From Anoplolepis gracilipes (Eukaryota > Arthropoda > Insecta > Hymenoptera > Formicidae): a stretch of DNA of 64,000 nucleotides. The translations under genes and the position numbers were made by a program. Position 1 is the first letter of the stretch. Every line of letters starts with the position of its first letter. The notes under the pieces were generated by a model. It worked only from the letters and a program-made list of their open reading frames with translations. It was not told the origin of the DNA and did not search any database. Positions 24,347 to 36,542 of the stretch are shown piece after piece. The stretch lies in NCBI RefSeq assembly GCF_047496725.1, contig NC_132976.1, forward strand, positions 9,780,001 to 9,844,000, read 5' to 3'.

Positions 24347-25184
24347 ATGAATAATGTGTCAACTAGTACGGGAACTAAGAAGAAGAACAAAAAGACACAA
24401 AAGGTTGCACCAAGTACCGAACGTAAAGCATCTGGATGTAATTGGGAGATGTATAAGTACTTATTTTCTAACCCAAACACAGAAGAAAGTCATGCTCTAC
24501 AGAACAGACCTCCAAAATCTAAAAAAGTGCATACTTCATCGCTATATACAGTAAGTATTTAAAGTATTGCAAGTATTATTAGTTATTAAATATACTTCTT
24601 GACATATTTATCAATTGCAGAATCGAGTGGAGGACAACACTAAGCACAATGATGTAAAAAATAAAGAGAATAAAACTTTGACAAAACAGATTGCCATGGA
24701 TTGCGAGATGGTTGGAATAGGAGATGGCACGGAAAGCATGCTAGCCCGAATATCGATTGTTAATAAGTATGGTGATTGCATATATGACAAATATGTTAAG
24801 CCAAGAGAGAAAGTTGTGGATTACAGAACGGCAGTCAGTGGAATCCGACCAGAACAATTGAAAGACGGGGAAGACTTTAACGTTGTACAGAAGGAAGTAG
24901 CGGATCTGTTAAAAGGCCGGGTTTTGGTGGGTCACGCGTTGAAGCATGATCTTAATGTGTTGTTTTTGTCGCATCCGCGAAGACATTGGCGAGATACCTC
25001 GAGATACAAACCCTTTCGTCAAATATCCAAGGGTAATACCCCCAGTCTAAAGAAACTCGCACATGAATTGTTAGGTAGAGAGATACAGGTGGGCGAACAC
25101 AGTTCTGTGGAAGATGCAAGAGCGGCGATGCAGTTATATATGTTGTATAAGAATAAATGGGAATCAGAGAAAAGGGGACGTTGA
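24347..25184 (+). CDS. REXO4: REXO4-type RNA exonuclease (DEDDh)
   Basis: 3'-5' exonuclease of the REXO4/Rex4p group, nucleolar in relatives and linked to pre-rRNA processing. Two exons, 24347-24550 and 24621-25184, 255 residues. The N-terminus is basic (TKKKNKKTQK), as expected for nucleolar targeting. The exonuclease domain has all five catalytic residues: D95 and E97 in AMDCEMVG, D178 in VGHALKHDLNVL, H228 and D233 in GEHSSVEDARAAM. The motif between them, DYRTAVSGIRPEQL, is typical of this group. The ATG at 24347 was chosen because upstream in-frame codons give only a GTG. AATAAA at 25396-25401 may be its poly(A) signal. ISG20L2 and AEN are related alternatives, but the order of motifs and size fit REXO4. 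Confidence 0.92.
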
Positions 25185-26637
25185 TAAACAATGTTTAATT
25201 CTATTTATAAAAAAAAAATTTTTTATTTTACATACTTTTGTCGATCATTGAGAGAATTTTGTACAAAATATGGAAATGACAATGTAATTTTTATTTACAT
25301 TATTCAATTAATTATTGTCGACCAGTGAAAACTTCATGAAATATTTCTGAGTTAAGTACCCTCGTAATATAATGTACATATTAATTTATCCGTATAATAA
25401 ATTGTATTTTAGATAATAAAAGATTCATGTACAAATATATTTTCTACTGTATATAAAATTATTAAGTATATTTTCATAATGTATATATTTTTAATTATTA
25501 ATTTTTTTCTCTTTAGATGTACTAGTTTTTTTAAATTAAAACTAAGCAAAAAATATCGTACAATCACTCCAAGATAGTAAGATGTATAAAAAAAGCTTGA
25601 AGGTCGAACTTTGTGTTTATTTGGTAAACGATGACCTCGTTATCGATATCAACCTTGCATTTCTCCTATATAATCATTTTAACGAACTTTATGCAGTCAT
25701 TTTATATTCTGCTTCTCAGCTGTGATTTATATGTATATGTATATATATTACTCATTCCATTGGATTTCGTTGGTGCGAGTACTTTCTGTTTTCCTATTCG
25801 CGTGAGTAAAGTATGACTGTATCATATTTTAGCTTTAATTTGATAAACATTGTGACATCTTATCTCTATCTCGACTTATCAAATATAATGGAGTGTATGT
25901 TACTTATATAATATAGAGTATCTATCCAGTGCCATCTAATGTGTTAATATTATACACAATTTGATCAGTTTATGAAAAGTTTTGAGTATAATAGATTTAA
26001 ATTTATTTAAATATGAATATTTATTTGGATAAAGAGAGAATAAATGCTCAATTTTCGATCGAATTTATTATAAACTATTTTGAATTTAGTTAGAGTTTGT
26101 GTGAAGCAAATAATCCGAGTCGCTGTAATCTTAACAGGAAAACATGTTGCATGAACGAATCATTTATTCTGGATCATACAATTTCAAACAGATTATAGTA
26201 ATTATATATAAATAATATGATTTTTCGCAACTATATAGTTCATTCAAACTACTACTGCATCAATTTTTATATGAATAATTAACAATCATATTTCCATTAA
26301 AATAACTAAAGATAATAGAGCTATTATAAATATATGAGATAACAGCTTCTCGTGAACTAAATCACAAGTAAACAGATAACTTTTATTATTCTCAGCTATA
26401 GTATGGAGTTAAATATCTTTCTGATACAAATAATAAAAAAATATTCCACATTAATTTAATTTTAATTAGAAAGTTGTCTCCTGATTGGTCAAGAATGATA
26501 TGAAAAAACATGATAGCTCCAAGATATTCATGTATTATTGAAATAAATATATGAGAGGCCATGCTCTATTAACTATGAAATAAATTGTCACTCTCGCTGA
26601 AGGTGTTCTGCTCGCATTCTGTGAAACTTAGACGATC
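25185..26637. other. Intergenic REXO4-FMO
   Basis: About 1.45 kb of AT-rich sequence holding the REXO4 3' UTR (AATAAA at 25396-25401) and the FMO promoter. The short open frames (e.g. 25631-25816) are not credible genes. No inverted repeat stood out. Confidence 0.5.
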
Positions 26638-29285
26638 ATGAAAATTGCTATAATTGGCGTCGGAGCCGCAGGACTCGCTGCGCTTCATCGATGCATTTCC
26701 GGTACTTACGACGACCAAGTAGTGTGCTACGAGAAAACAGACAAAATCGGCGGGACTTGGGTCTATCGAGAGGAAACTGGTTCCGATAGATACGGTTTAC
26801 CGATTCACACTAGCATGTATAAAAGCCTCAGGTATAGGGATGCACTTCCATCGCAATCCAGGCAACTTCCGTTTCCTTTCAAGATAATTTTCAATCCTAC
26901 ACAGAAGTGAAATTTAATTATAAATTTATCATAATTATAATATTTTAATCTTATAGAGATCAATTACTATCCAATTTTATAACAGTAAATATAACAGTAA
27001 ATCTTATAAAATATACATAAAAGTTTCATATATGTATTAAATATATGTATTAAACGTTTAAGCATTATAGATTATTCTATTTGATTTATAAAAATTGCTA
27101 TATCGCTTATGTTAGGACTAATCTGCCGAAGGAAGTAATGGGCTATCCTGATTTTCCGATATCGGAAAGACCCGAGAGCTACTTGTCGCGTACGGAGATA
27201 CTGGATTTCCTAAACGCATATTGCGATCATTTTGCACTACGTCCTTACATTCAGGTGAGTGTATATAAAGCTGCATTAATTATGCAGCAACTCAAAATCG
27301 CGTCTATATTAAATATACGTATACCTAATATTTAATACAAATTACAATTAAATATTAATTTACACGGAAAAATATTATTTTAATAAGACTTTTACTTATA
27401 AATAAAAATTATCGATCAAAAGCATCAATGATCTCAAAGTTGCAAATTAATGAAACAAATCAAATTTTGTTATATATTGTTACAAATGTCTTATGTGTCG
27501 CAGCTGCTGCATCATGTAGAACTGGTGGAACCGGCCGCAGAGAATCGGAAATGGTCGGTCAAGGTCAAGGATTTGCAGAGGGACACGATCATGACCGAGA
27601 CGTTTGACGCAATCATGGTGTGCAACGGTCATTACTTCGAGCCCAGAATCCCCAAGATATCTGGTCACGATATTTTCGCAGGCAAACAGATGCACAGTCA
27701 CGACTACCGGGTTCCCGAGAGCTTCGATGGCAAGACTGTCGTTGTTTTGGGAGCTGGTCCTTCCGGTATGCATAACATATTATGCACGAAATAATTCGCT
27801 TATTTTTTTAACACATTTTTTTCTAAGCAATTCTCCAGTGTTTCGTGTAATTAATATAATTGCGAGAATAATCATAAACATTTTTTCCGATGATTTTAAT
27901 TATTTCCTTTTAACTTTATTATAGTTTCAATGACCTATAAATATAAATATAAATATAAATGAAGATTATACATATATATAAATATTTGATTTTTATCTAT
28001 AGACTCTTCGACAAAATTACGCGACAAATAAAACGCGGCATTTCTTTGTTCTCCGATCCAGGTATGGATTTGGCGTTAGAAATATCCAAGAACGCGAATC
28101 GCGTAATTCTGAGTCATCACTTGACCGAGACCATACTCACCGTGTTCCCCGAGAATGTCGTGCAGGTAAAAGCACGTCACGCGAGAAGGAAAATAATAAA
28201 ATTAAACAAACTGGGAGAATCTTCTTAACGGCCGCGTTACCTCTTTTTAGAAAGCTGATGTGGTGCAACTGACCGAGCACGAGGCGGTTTTTGCAGACGA
28301 TACGAAGGAGCAGATCGATGTCGTCTTCTATTGTACAGGTATAATTTTCCTCATTACACAAATCTTTACGGAATATTGTGCCTCATACTCGTGTAACGAG
28401 ACAATTAAAATATACAACGTATGTTTCCTCTTCGACAGGATACAAATACAGTTTTCCTTTCCTTGCCGAATCCTGCGGAATTCAGGTAGATTCCAACATG
28501 GTCACACCTCTTTGGAAACATCTGGTATCCATAGAGAATCCGACTCTAGCACTGGTGGGTCTTCCGTTCTATGTTTGCGCCTTCAGTATGTTCGATTTGC
28601 AAGTATGAAATCCTTTTTCTTTTTAATCTAAAATATAATATCTCTATCGTAATATCTTATTTTTAATTTTATCTAATTGCTATTATATATACATTAGACC
28701 ATAATATACTTTTTATAATATTTTAAATTGAAAATATGTCGGGCACACAAGAAACACACGGGAATCACGTGTAATGCATTTAAGTAGTAACATTCCAAGC
28801 ATGCAGGTCATTCGGGGCGTATGAAATTGCCTTGTTCAGCGTGGCTGAAGAAGAGAACGCGGTCGCGCATTCGCGACAGGAAAATGCTATATAATAGAAA
28901 GCCACGGTCGCGTGGTCGCCGACCGGCATGACTACCGCGGTAACATAATGACAATGCGATTACTTGCAATTTCAAGGTGCGATTCGTTCTACGACACTGG
29001 CACGGCGAGAGGCAGTTTCCCGAGAGAGCGGATATGCTGCGTTCCGAGGCCGAGGAAGCAGCGAGACGCGCCGAAAGGGGCCTGCAGAAGAGACACTTTC
29101 ACATGATGAGCCACGAGCAAGGTCACTATTACGATGACCTGGCGAACATCGCGGGCATCGCGCCGTTACCGCCCGTGTTAACAAAACTCCACAACGAGAG
29201 CAGCATGCGCTTCCTGGACGACCTGGTGCACTATCGGCAGGATCGTTACAAGATCCTCGACGATTACAATTTCGTTCAGCTTTAA
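26638..29285 (+). CDS. Flavin-containing monooxygenase
   Basis: FAD- and NADPH-dependent oxygenase acting on soft nucleophiles (N, S) in xenobiotic or metabolite oxidation. Seven exons: 26638-26831, 27116-27254, 27504-27765, 28062-28165, 28251-28338, 28439-28602, 28977-29285; 419 residues, as in short insect FMOs. The FAD-binding GxGxxG is at the extreme N-terminus (IIGVGAAGLAA, G7-G9-G12). GTWVY follows in the conserved FAD region. The FMO signature FxGxxxHxxxY is FAGKQMHSHDY (F169, G171, H175, Y179). The second dinucleotide site is GAGPSGMD (G194-G196-G199), and VFYCTGYKYSFPFL is the C-terminal ATG-type motif. No C-terminal membrane anchor, unlike vertebrate FMOs. Exon 7 is notably GC-richer than its neighbours and opens after an unusual TTTCAAG acceptor, so that junction is slightly less sure. 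An AATAAA follows at 29497-29502. Confidence 0.93.
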
Positions 29286-29347
29286 CGTTAGAGTACCTGA
29301 AATAGAATCATTTATATAATGAATAGATATTTTTCAATCAGGCCATG

Positions 29348-29424
29348 GCTATGGTATTCATAATATATATAAGATTGTTAAGATGATCTTAAATATAAAA
29401 ACGGACTGTGAATAATATTGGTCT
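29348..29424. mobile_element. Compact TIR element, family B copy 2
   Basis: TAAGATTGTTAAGATGATCT then TAAATATAAAAACGGACTGT matches the right end of the 57554 element (TTAATTATAAAAATGGACTA). The left half is a shortened mirror. It lies just past the FMO stop, probably inside its 3' UTR. Confidence 0.45.
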
Positions 29425-29496
29425 ACGAGATTTGTATATTTTTATATTTGGGGATTTAATTTATAGGAAAAATATTCACGTCTGTCATTGCTTGTG

Positions 29497-29502
29497 AATA
29501 AA
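29497..29502 (+). terminator. AATAAA poly(A) signal of FMO
   Basis: Canonical AATAAA about 210 nt after the FMO stop codon, in GTGAATAAATTTTT. Confidence 0.4.
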
Positions 29503-30059
29503 TTTTTACATTTTTTAATGTCTGGAAGTGTTATTTCCTGAACATGATAAACTCTATGTCATTTCAAATTACTTCTTTGTATGTAATTGAGATGATTATT
29601 TCTGGGGAATGAGTAGCTAAAAGAATTTTCTTAGAAATTATATAAAGCGTATCATAAATAATACCTTAACAGGCAAAATTGCACGAATATCTAGAAGATG
29701 CCCACTGAAAGTAACATAATATATATGTACCATAATTGCATTTTAGCAATATTTGACCATATATATATTTATGTGCAGTCATTTGCTCTTTATTATCATA
29801 GACATAATAAATAGAGTGCGTGGTTCAGCTGTAAAATTAACAAATATTAAAAAGGATAATAATGTAGAGGATTTACAACATTTGCTTCTTGAAAGTTTAA
29901 TTCTAATGGGAAAAAAAACTTACGAAATATGTGTAGATTTGTATCGTTCTCACTGTGAGACTCTAAAGCACACAATAATTAGACAAGATTAGTATACATA
30001 CAGAGTCAAGAATTCACACGCAGTTATACGTGCAAGCATTCTCCTTCTTCTCATGAATG

Positions 30060-30552
30060 TGACACGCTACGCCAGTTTCAAATTTCCCGCGACGGCGCGG
30101 TCACGTGGCTCCGTCGCGTGAGCCGCAGCGGTGACGGGCGACGGCGGCGACGTACGGCAGTCGGTTAAATGCCTCGTACGCACGAATACACATCTGTTGT
30201 GCGTGCGAGCGGCGCGGTGCGCCGTGGTCCTGATGTACTCTGATGTAGTCGATGTTGTACGAGCGAGTTGTGTGTGCGCACTCTCTTTCTCTCTCCTTAC
30301 CTGTCACCAGCGACCGCGCTATCATCGCCCAGCGGGGCGATGAGAGTTTTCGCGATCCGCGAGTGATTCAGTGCTGACGGATATTATACCTACCTGTCTG
30401 CCCGCATCGCCGCTGCAACCATGACGGTTACGTGTGCCGAGGAATGCATCATCGTGGAAGGTACGCAGGGTGAGTAATAATTCCGTCTCTTCCGTCGTAG
30501 TCGGGTGAAAAAAAAAACAGAAGAAAAGCACTCGTCACGCGTATACGCACAT

Positions 30553-30625
<73 letters not shown>

Positions 30626-31620
30626 CCTTCTTGGGCTGCTCACTTTCCGTCTCTCTCCATGACAAACATCCAGCCATCTCTCGAGATTTTCTTGCGACGA
30701 TACGCCGTCGATGCGTTGCTTTGTACAGCAGTAACGGTCGCTCAAGCCTGATCAAGCATCTTGAATACAAATCGGAAAGGAAAAATACGAGATCGCGTGT
30801 CATTATTATTTCCACCGTTCAGATTGTGCATGTGCATGTGCATGTGCCTGGCCTGGCCACGTCGATGCGGGAGTACCATGAGGAGGAACGAACGAAAGAG
30901 TGAGAGAGAGAGAGAGAAAGAAAGAGGGAAAGGGAGGGAGAGAGAGAGAGAGCGACGTGAAGCCGCCACCTCCCGCGTAGCATTATTTACGTTACGACGG
31001 TTAGAAAGCTGCATACGATAAGTCTTTTTTCCCTTCATTCGCAGCTCTTCCGTTTTCTCTTTTCCTCTTTCTCTCGGAAAGCTGCGAAACCACGCGCTCG
31101 CCTCTTTCCGAAGCGTAGGAGGAGGCAGGTGAAACGAATACCGGACGAGTGCTCCGATTAGATCTATCTCGCGTGCGCTTCGTTTCTTTCTTCTTCCCTT
31201 CCCCTTCTCCTTTACGTGAAATGTAGAAAGTACAGGAAAGTGCTCCAGAGTCCGAGACGAATGGACCTAATGACGCGCGTCATATGTGAACGGCACGGTC
31301 GCGCGCGCCGCGCACAGGTGAATGCATTCGTAAGAATGCATTCACGTTCGTGCGGCCCGCCCGTCGTTCCCCGCGTGCGTGTTTTACCCTCTCTCTCTCT
31401 CTCTCCTCCCTCTCTCCTCCCCCCTCTCTCTCTCTTTTTGCTCCTCTCTCATCTCCGCGATCACTCTCGCGGTGGCGCGTTCCTCTTACCTCGCTTTATG
31501 TAATTGCGCTCGCGGACACCTGTCCGTCTGGACGGCTCGCGTCGAGCTGTTCAACGAGAGATTGCACGCGATTAAAAAATATTTGTTGGTAGAAGCACGC
31601 GGGTCCGATTAAAAGAAGAA
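30060..31620 (+). promoter_or_regulatory. GC-rich promoter and 5' UTR island of MAGI
   Basis: A sharp rise in GC and CpG starts near 30085 (CCCGCGACGGCGCGGTCACG), unlike the AT-rich flanks. A likely non-coding first exon ends either at 30460 or, using GTGAGT, at 30469. It carries an ATG at 30421 (see findings). Downstream the island contains pure (CT)n at 30551-30625, (GA)n at 30902-30952 and a CT-rich block at 31388-31445, all in the first intron. Such pyrimidine/purine tracts are common at insect promoters. Exact start of transcription not determinable. Confidence 0.55.
30551..30625. repeat. (CT)n microsatellite
   Basis: About 70 bp of CT repeats in the MAGI 5' island. All long open frames across it on either strand are repeat artefacts. 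Confidence 0.9.
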
Positions 31621-32341
31621 TCCGTTCGCTGTGATCGTAATCCTCCTAGTACAGTTTTCTGTATTATTTTTTTTTTCCCTACAGCTCTCAGAATTCTGGA
31701 TACACGCCTAGGTGATTTTAAATGCAGCGAGCGGAATATAACGTAGAGACAGGCTATATATGATTGAAGACACTATTAGAAAGAAAACGTGGACGTGGAG
31801 GTGAATTAAGTTGCTTCATTCTAGACTAGTCACTCTTCTTTCCGCACTTTTGTATTCTCGCTTCTTTTCAAAGCTGTCAGAACCAACACCGGCGAGTGAG
31901 ATCACTGTCCGTGACGCGCGCAACGTGATACATCACGCGTGTACATACATATTATACATATATGCATGGCACTGGTGTTGTGCCTCGTAATGACGAGTCT
32001 CTTCTTAATTACTCGACGCGTTACTGGACGATTATTGCGCATATATATATTTTTTTCTATAGTCTATATGAGCGCGATTAGTACGTAAAGAACATGACAG
32101 TGTTTTTCTTCTTCAATAACAACTTTGACAAATATTTGCTAATCCGAGTTTGAATAACGTATTTGTGATACTTAGGTACTCGAATTGAAATTAAATCTAA
32201 ATTAAAAATCTCTTTCGTAAATTTGAAGACAAGTTTTGTGCGTGTATATTAATGTATTTGTCATTCACATGTGCATATGTCAACATTTATTCATGTAAGT
32301 TTTTTTATGCAGGATTGTAAAATAAACGCAAAGATCTCGAG

Positions 32342-35300
32342 ATGGCTACCAAAACTGACGACGCAGCGTCTATCGACAATCCTAACGACGGTATAGTAAT
32401 CATTTTAATCAATTAAAAATATTGAAGTAACATAATTGCAAAATTTTTCATGCATATATTTAATATTAAAGGAGAGAGTCTTGATAAGGAAATATTGACG
32501 ATCGGTGAAAACAATGGGGGAAGACTTCCACCGACGTATATGTATAATACGGGATCGGAGCAAAGTACAGGAACTTCCGACCAAGAACAAACCGTTCGAA
32601 ATCGTACTCCAGCCAAGGAGGATCAATTAGGTCCGTTACCAACTAATTGGGAGAAGGCGTACACGGACACAGGAGAAGTTTATTTTATAGAGTATGTATT
32701 CATATTTATATACATATATATGCATTTCCACCATTGTATACTTCATATTATATAGATAATAAGAAGATTTAAAAAAATAAGTAATTCTTATAATCTTGAT
32801 AAACTTTGCTTATTTCACATATTAATTGTAATAATACTTAGAAAAATGTATAAATATTATACACACATATCTTATTAACATATAATACAAGAACACATGT
32901 TCATGTCTGTAAAATATAATTCTTTTCTATTATTAATATTATCTCATTATTATTTATTTAATTATTTTTGTTCCGAATAAAATATAAAAATATTTTCACA
33001 AATTACATTACAGCCACAACACGGGTACATCTCACTGGCTAGATCCACGTCTGTCGAAATTTCAAAAGAGATCTCTGGAAGAATGTCTCGACGACGAATT
33101 ACCCTACGGTTGGGAAAAGATCGACGACACCTTATATGGTACATATTTTATCGATCACGTGAATCGTAGAACACAATACGAAAATCCAGTCTTGCAAGCG
33201 AAGAGAGCGCAACAGAACGAGCTCGAGAGGAAGAGTCCCAACTTCACCAGAAACCCTGACAAACTCAAAGGTCAGAGGATACGAACTGCCTTGATAAAAA
33301 GTTCACGGGGCTTGGGATTTACCATTGTCGGCGGTGATGACACTGTGGAAGAATTCCTGCAAATTAAAAGCGTCGTGCCAAATGGTCCAGCATGGCTGGA
33401 TGGGAAACTACAAACCGGTAATTTTTTTTTTCTAGATACCGCTAAAATTCTCAAGCGCGCGATTCATTTCCGCTTCCGTGTTTCTGTCAGCACAATTATA
33501 CTTATTATTATACTAATTATTATTATACTTATTATTTTAGGAGATGTGTTGGTATACGTTAATGACACCTGTGTGCTAGGATTTACTCATAACGAAATGG
33601 TGAATGTATTCAAGTCAATCGGTAGTGGTGAGACAGTAAGTTTGGAAGTGTGTCGAGGTTATCCGTTGCCTTTCGACCCCAATGATCCTAATACAGAGGT
33701 TGTAACGACGATCGCCGTCAATGCACCAGGTAAAGGAAGAAATGAGAATAGTTATAATTTTTTTTTTTATCAGAGAATCAGTGCTATTATCTCGAATCTT
33801 TTACTTTGACAGAAGATCCCGCGATGTACATGGATTTAAACTCGTCTCTTCAGGATAATGGACGTTTCAATTTTCTGGACTCCACATTCTTGCCGGTGCA
33901 TAATCTTCAAAACGGCGAGAATCTCGCCACAACGTCGGTCAATTCGATGCCCGATCTCTGCATTTCGGATAAAATCAATACAATTAAGAGACCGAGTAGC
34001 ACAGACATTCTGCTATCGGAGAGCAGCGATTTGAACGACTGTAAGAACTCGCCCGTGTCTTCCAAACCGGAATTTCTTAGCATCGCCATCGTGAAGGGGG
34101 CCATGGGATTTGGATTTACGATAGCAGACTCTGCCCATGGTCAAAAAGTCAAAAAGATCCTGGATCGTCAGCGTTGCAAGAATTTGATGGAGGGCGATAT
34201 ATTGGTTAATATAAATGAGATCAATGTCAGAAACATGTGTCACTCGGAAGTGGTGCAAGTACTGAAGGACTGCCCGCGCAACGAGGAGGCGTTAATACAT
34301 GTTCAGCGAACGACCACGAAATCGACGAAAGAGAAAAAGGAAAAGAATATACAGGACTTTTTCAGAAGTAAGACACCCACCGCAGATATTTATAGCACTC
34401 AATCGAAGACGATAATACCTAGTAGACCAAAAACGCCACTGATCGACACTAGGAATCATCTTAAATCACCGACCGGCACGAGCAGATCGAACTGGAATGA
34501 TGTACAGGGAGAAAATGAATTGAATCCGCTGGATAATCACTATAAATATACCGATTATTCACACGGAATGTATTATTCGGATCCGTACAAAGCTAATATC
34601 ACAGCCAATTTATCGGACAATTTCGCAGTGATGAATCTCGACGATGATTCCATCAGAAATGTATCGAAACGCGATTGGGTTGCAAATGATAAATTGAATA
34701 TCAATAACGATGTGTATTCCATCGACATCTCTCATGACAATATGCTCAAGCAAAATGGATATTTGCATTCCGATTATTACAAGGATGTCTATCCTGTTCA
34801 ATCGCATTCCCAATATAACGAGGATTATAGTATGTATTCCATTGGACAAGAGCAAAACGTTGATACCGGCGAAATCTGGGATAAGAGAAAAGAGACGACC
34901 AGTTTCGAACACGAACAACCACATTCCAGTTCTATATCTCGGTACGTGCATTGTTTTGTTAATTCGTAAAAAATTTAAAAGTCATAAACTTTTTTAAAGA
35001 ATTTTACTTAAACCATAATTGTGCATTTTCTCTTAAAAAATAATATTATAATTATTTAGATAAATAAAATATACATTGAAGATCGTTAAATTGCAAAAAC
35101 TAGATACACAAAAATATAAATAAAAATGATTTATTATTAAAATCATTTTATTCGTGATATATTAATTACAGGTATCCTCAATACCCAAGCGAATTGGTCT
35201 GTCCAATGGTTCCTGATATAGAATGGATAGAAACTCTAGTAACTTTAGTCAGAAAAGAGAATGGATTTGGATTCAGAATAGTGGGTGGTACGGAAGAAGG

Positions 35301-36542
35301 ATCTCAGGTTAGTTTCAATGATCCATATTAATCCTTACAAATGTTTTCTTAAGATTTTACTTTTATTCTAAAACTAAGCTATCACAACACTAATGAAAGC
35401 ACAAACGTTAAAAATATTACGGCCAGCAGGTTTCGGTGGGTCATATAGTTCCCGGTGGAGCGGCCGATCTTGATAGCAGACTCAATACTGGTGATTTGAT
35501 TATGTCCGTCGACGGGGAAAGCGTCATGAATTCTTCTCATCATCACGTGGTGCAGTTAATGATAGCAGCGGCGCAAAACGGACGAGTAACTCTAGGAATA
35601 CGACGTCGAATCAACACGCAGGAACACCTTCAAGAGAACATTCAGTCTTCTTACGGCCGGCAAATGAATCTTCAGTATCCGTATGATGTTACCGTGACTC
35701 GAATGGAGAATGAAGGATTTGGTTTCGTGATAATCTCATCTGTTAACAAAGCCGGCTCCACGATCGGCAGGATAATTGAAGGATCACCTGCTGAAAGATG
35801 TGGAAGATTAAACGTCGGAGATCATATTCTCGCTGTTAATCACTTCGATATCACGAATGTTTGCCATAAAGACATTGTCAATTTAATCAAAGATTCTGGT
35901 TATTCTGTCACATTGACAATTGGATATCCACTTGATGATTGTTGCAGCAATACATCTCTTTCCCAAAAGGTATAAGCTTTCTTGATTTTATAAATTTAAC
36001 AAAGTATACAAACATGAAGAAAAATTTTTTTCATTCACCATGATAATAGAATAATCATAGGTTGTTGAATTTTTCTTTTCAGGATGAACTTACAGGAGAT
36101 GGAGATGGGGGCCAGTATCATGCTGTAGAGCTCACTCGGGGTACCCGAGGTTTCGGCTTCAGCATACGCGGTGGTCGCGAGTTTCAAAACATGCCATTAT
36201 TCGTCTTGCAGATTGCTGAGAACGGACCAGCGTCTATTGATAATCGGCTCAGAGTAAGTAATATTCTGATATATCGTTATATAAAAATATGAGCTATAAA
36301 TATATAATATGAACATTTATATATATTGTCATATATTATTTATGAACACATTTATACATTATTCTTAGGTTGGAGATCAGATAATTGAGATAAACGGTAT
36401 TAATACCAAAAACATGACGCATACAGAAGCGATTGAGATTATACGTAATGGTGGACCATCTGTTCGTCTGTTAGTACGACGTGGCTGCCAAATGCCTTCA
36501 GTGGTAGGTGCTCCTCCACATCTCTACGATATGAACATATAG
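32342..36542 (+). CDS. Magi: MAGI-type scaffold: two WW and five PDZ domains
   Basis: Membrane-associated scaffold of adherens junctions and synapses that tethers junction proteins and signalling partners. Nine coding exons: 32342-32390, 32472-32691, 33014-33417, 33541-33729, 33813-34941, 35172-35307, 35430-35969, 36083-36253, 36369-36542; 1003 residues. A PPTY motif (residues 36-39) precedes WW1 (about 69-102: LGPLPTNWEKAYTDTGEVYF, SHWLDPR). WW2 (about 118-149) is LPYGWEKIDDTLYG to RRTQYENP, with Tyr replacing the second Trp, as in vertebrate MAGIs. Five PDZ domains carry the carboxylate-loop signatures GLGFTIVGG, GFGFTIAD, GFGFRIVGG, GFGFVIIS and GFGFSIRGG. No guanylate-kinase region is seen upstream, consistent with the insect form. 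The long exon 33813-34941 also holds a low-complexity polar linker between PDZ2 and PDZ3. The start is the first ATG after the 32313 acceptor. Confidence 0.93.

Larger units (their letters stand above)
29286..30060. other. Intergenic FMO-MAGI
   Basis: Contains the FMO 3' UTR, a compact copy of TIR family B (29348-29424) and AT-rich DNA. The small open frame at 29753-29992 has no recognisable product. Its coding character is weak, and I do not call it. Confidence 0.45.

Noticed and set aside
29753..29992. 79-codon plus-strand frame upstream of MAGI
   Set aside because: No recognised motif, no homologous feel, and AT-driven composition; cannot be supported as a gene.
30390..31038. Long frames on both strands (Ser-Leu, Arg-Glu repeats) around 30.4-31.0 kb
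   Set aside because: They are translations of (CT)n and (GA)n tracts in the promoter island.
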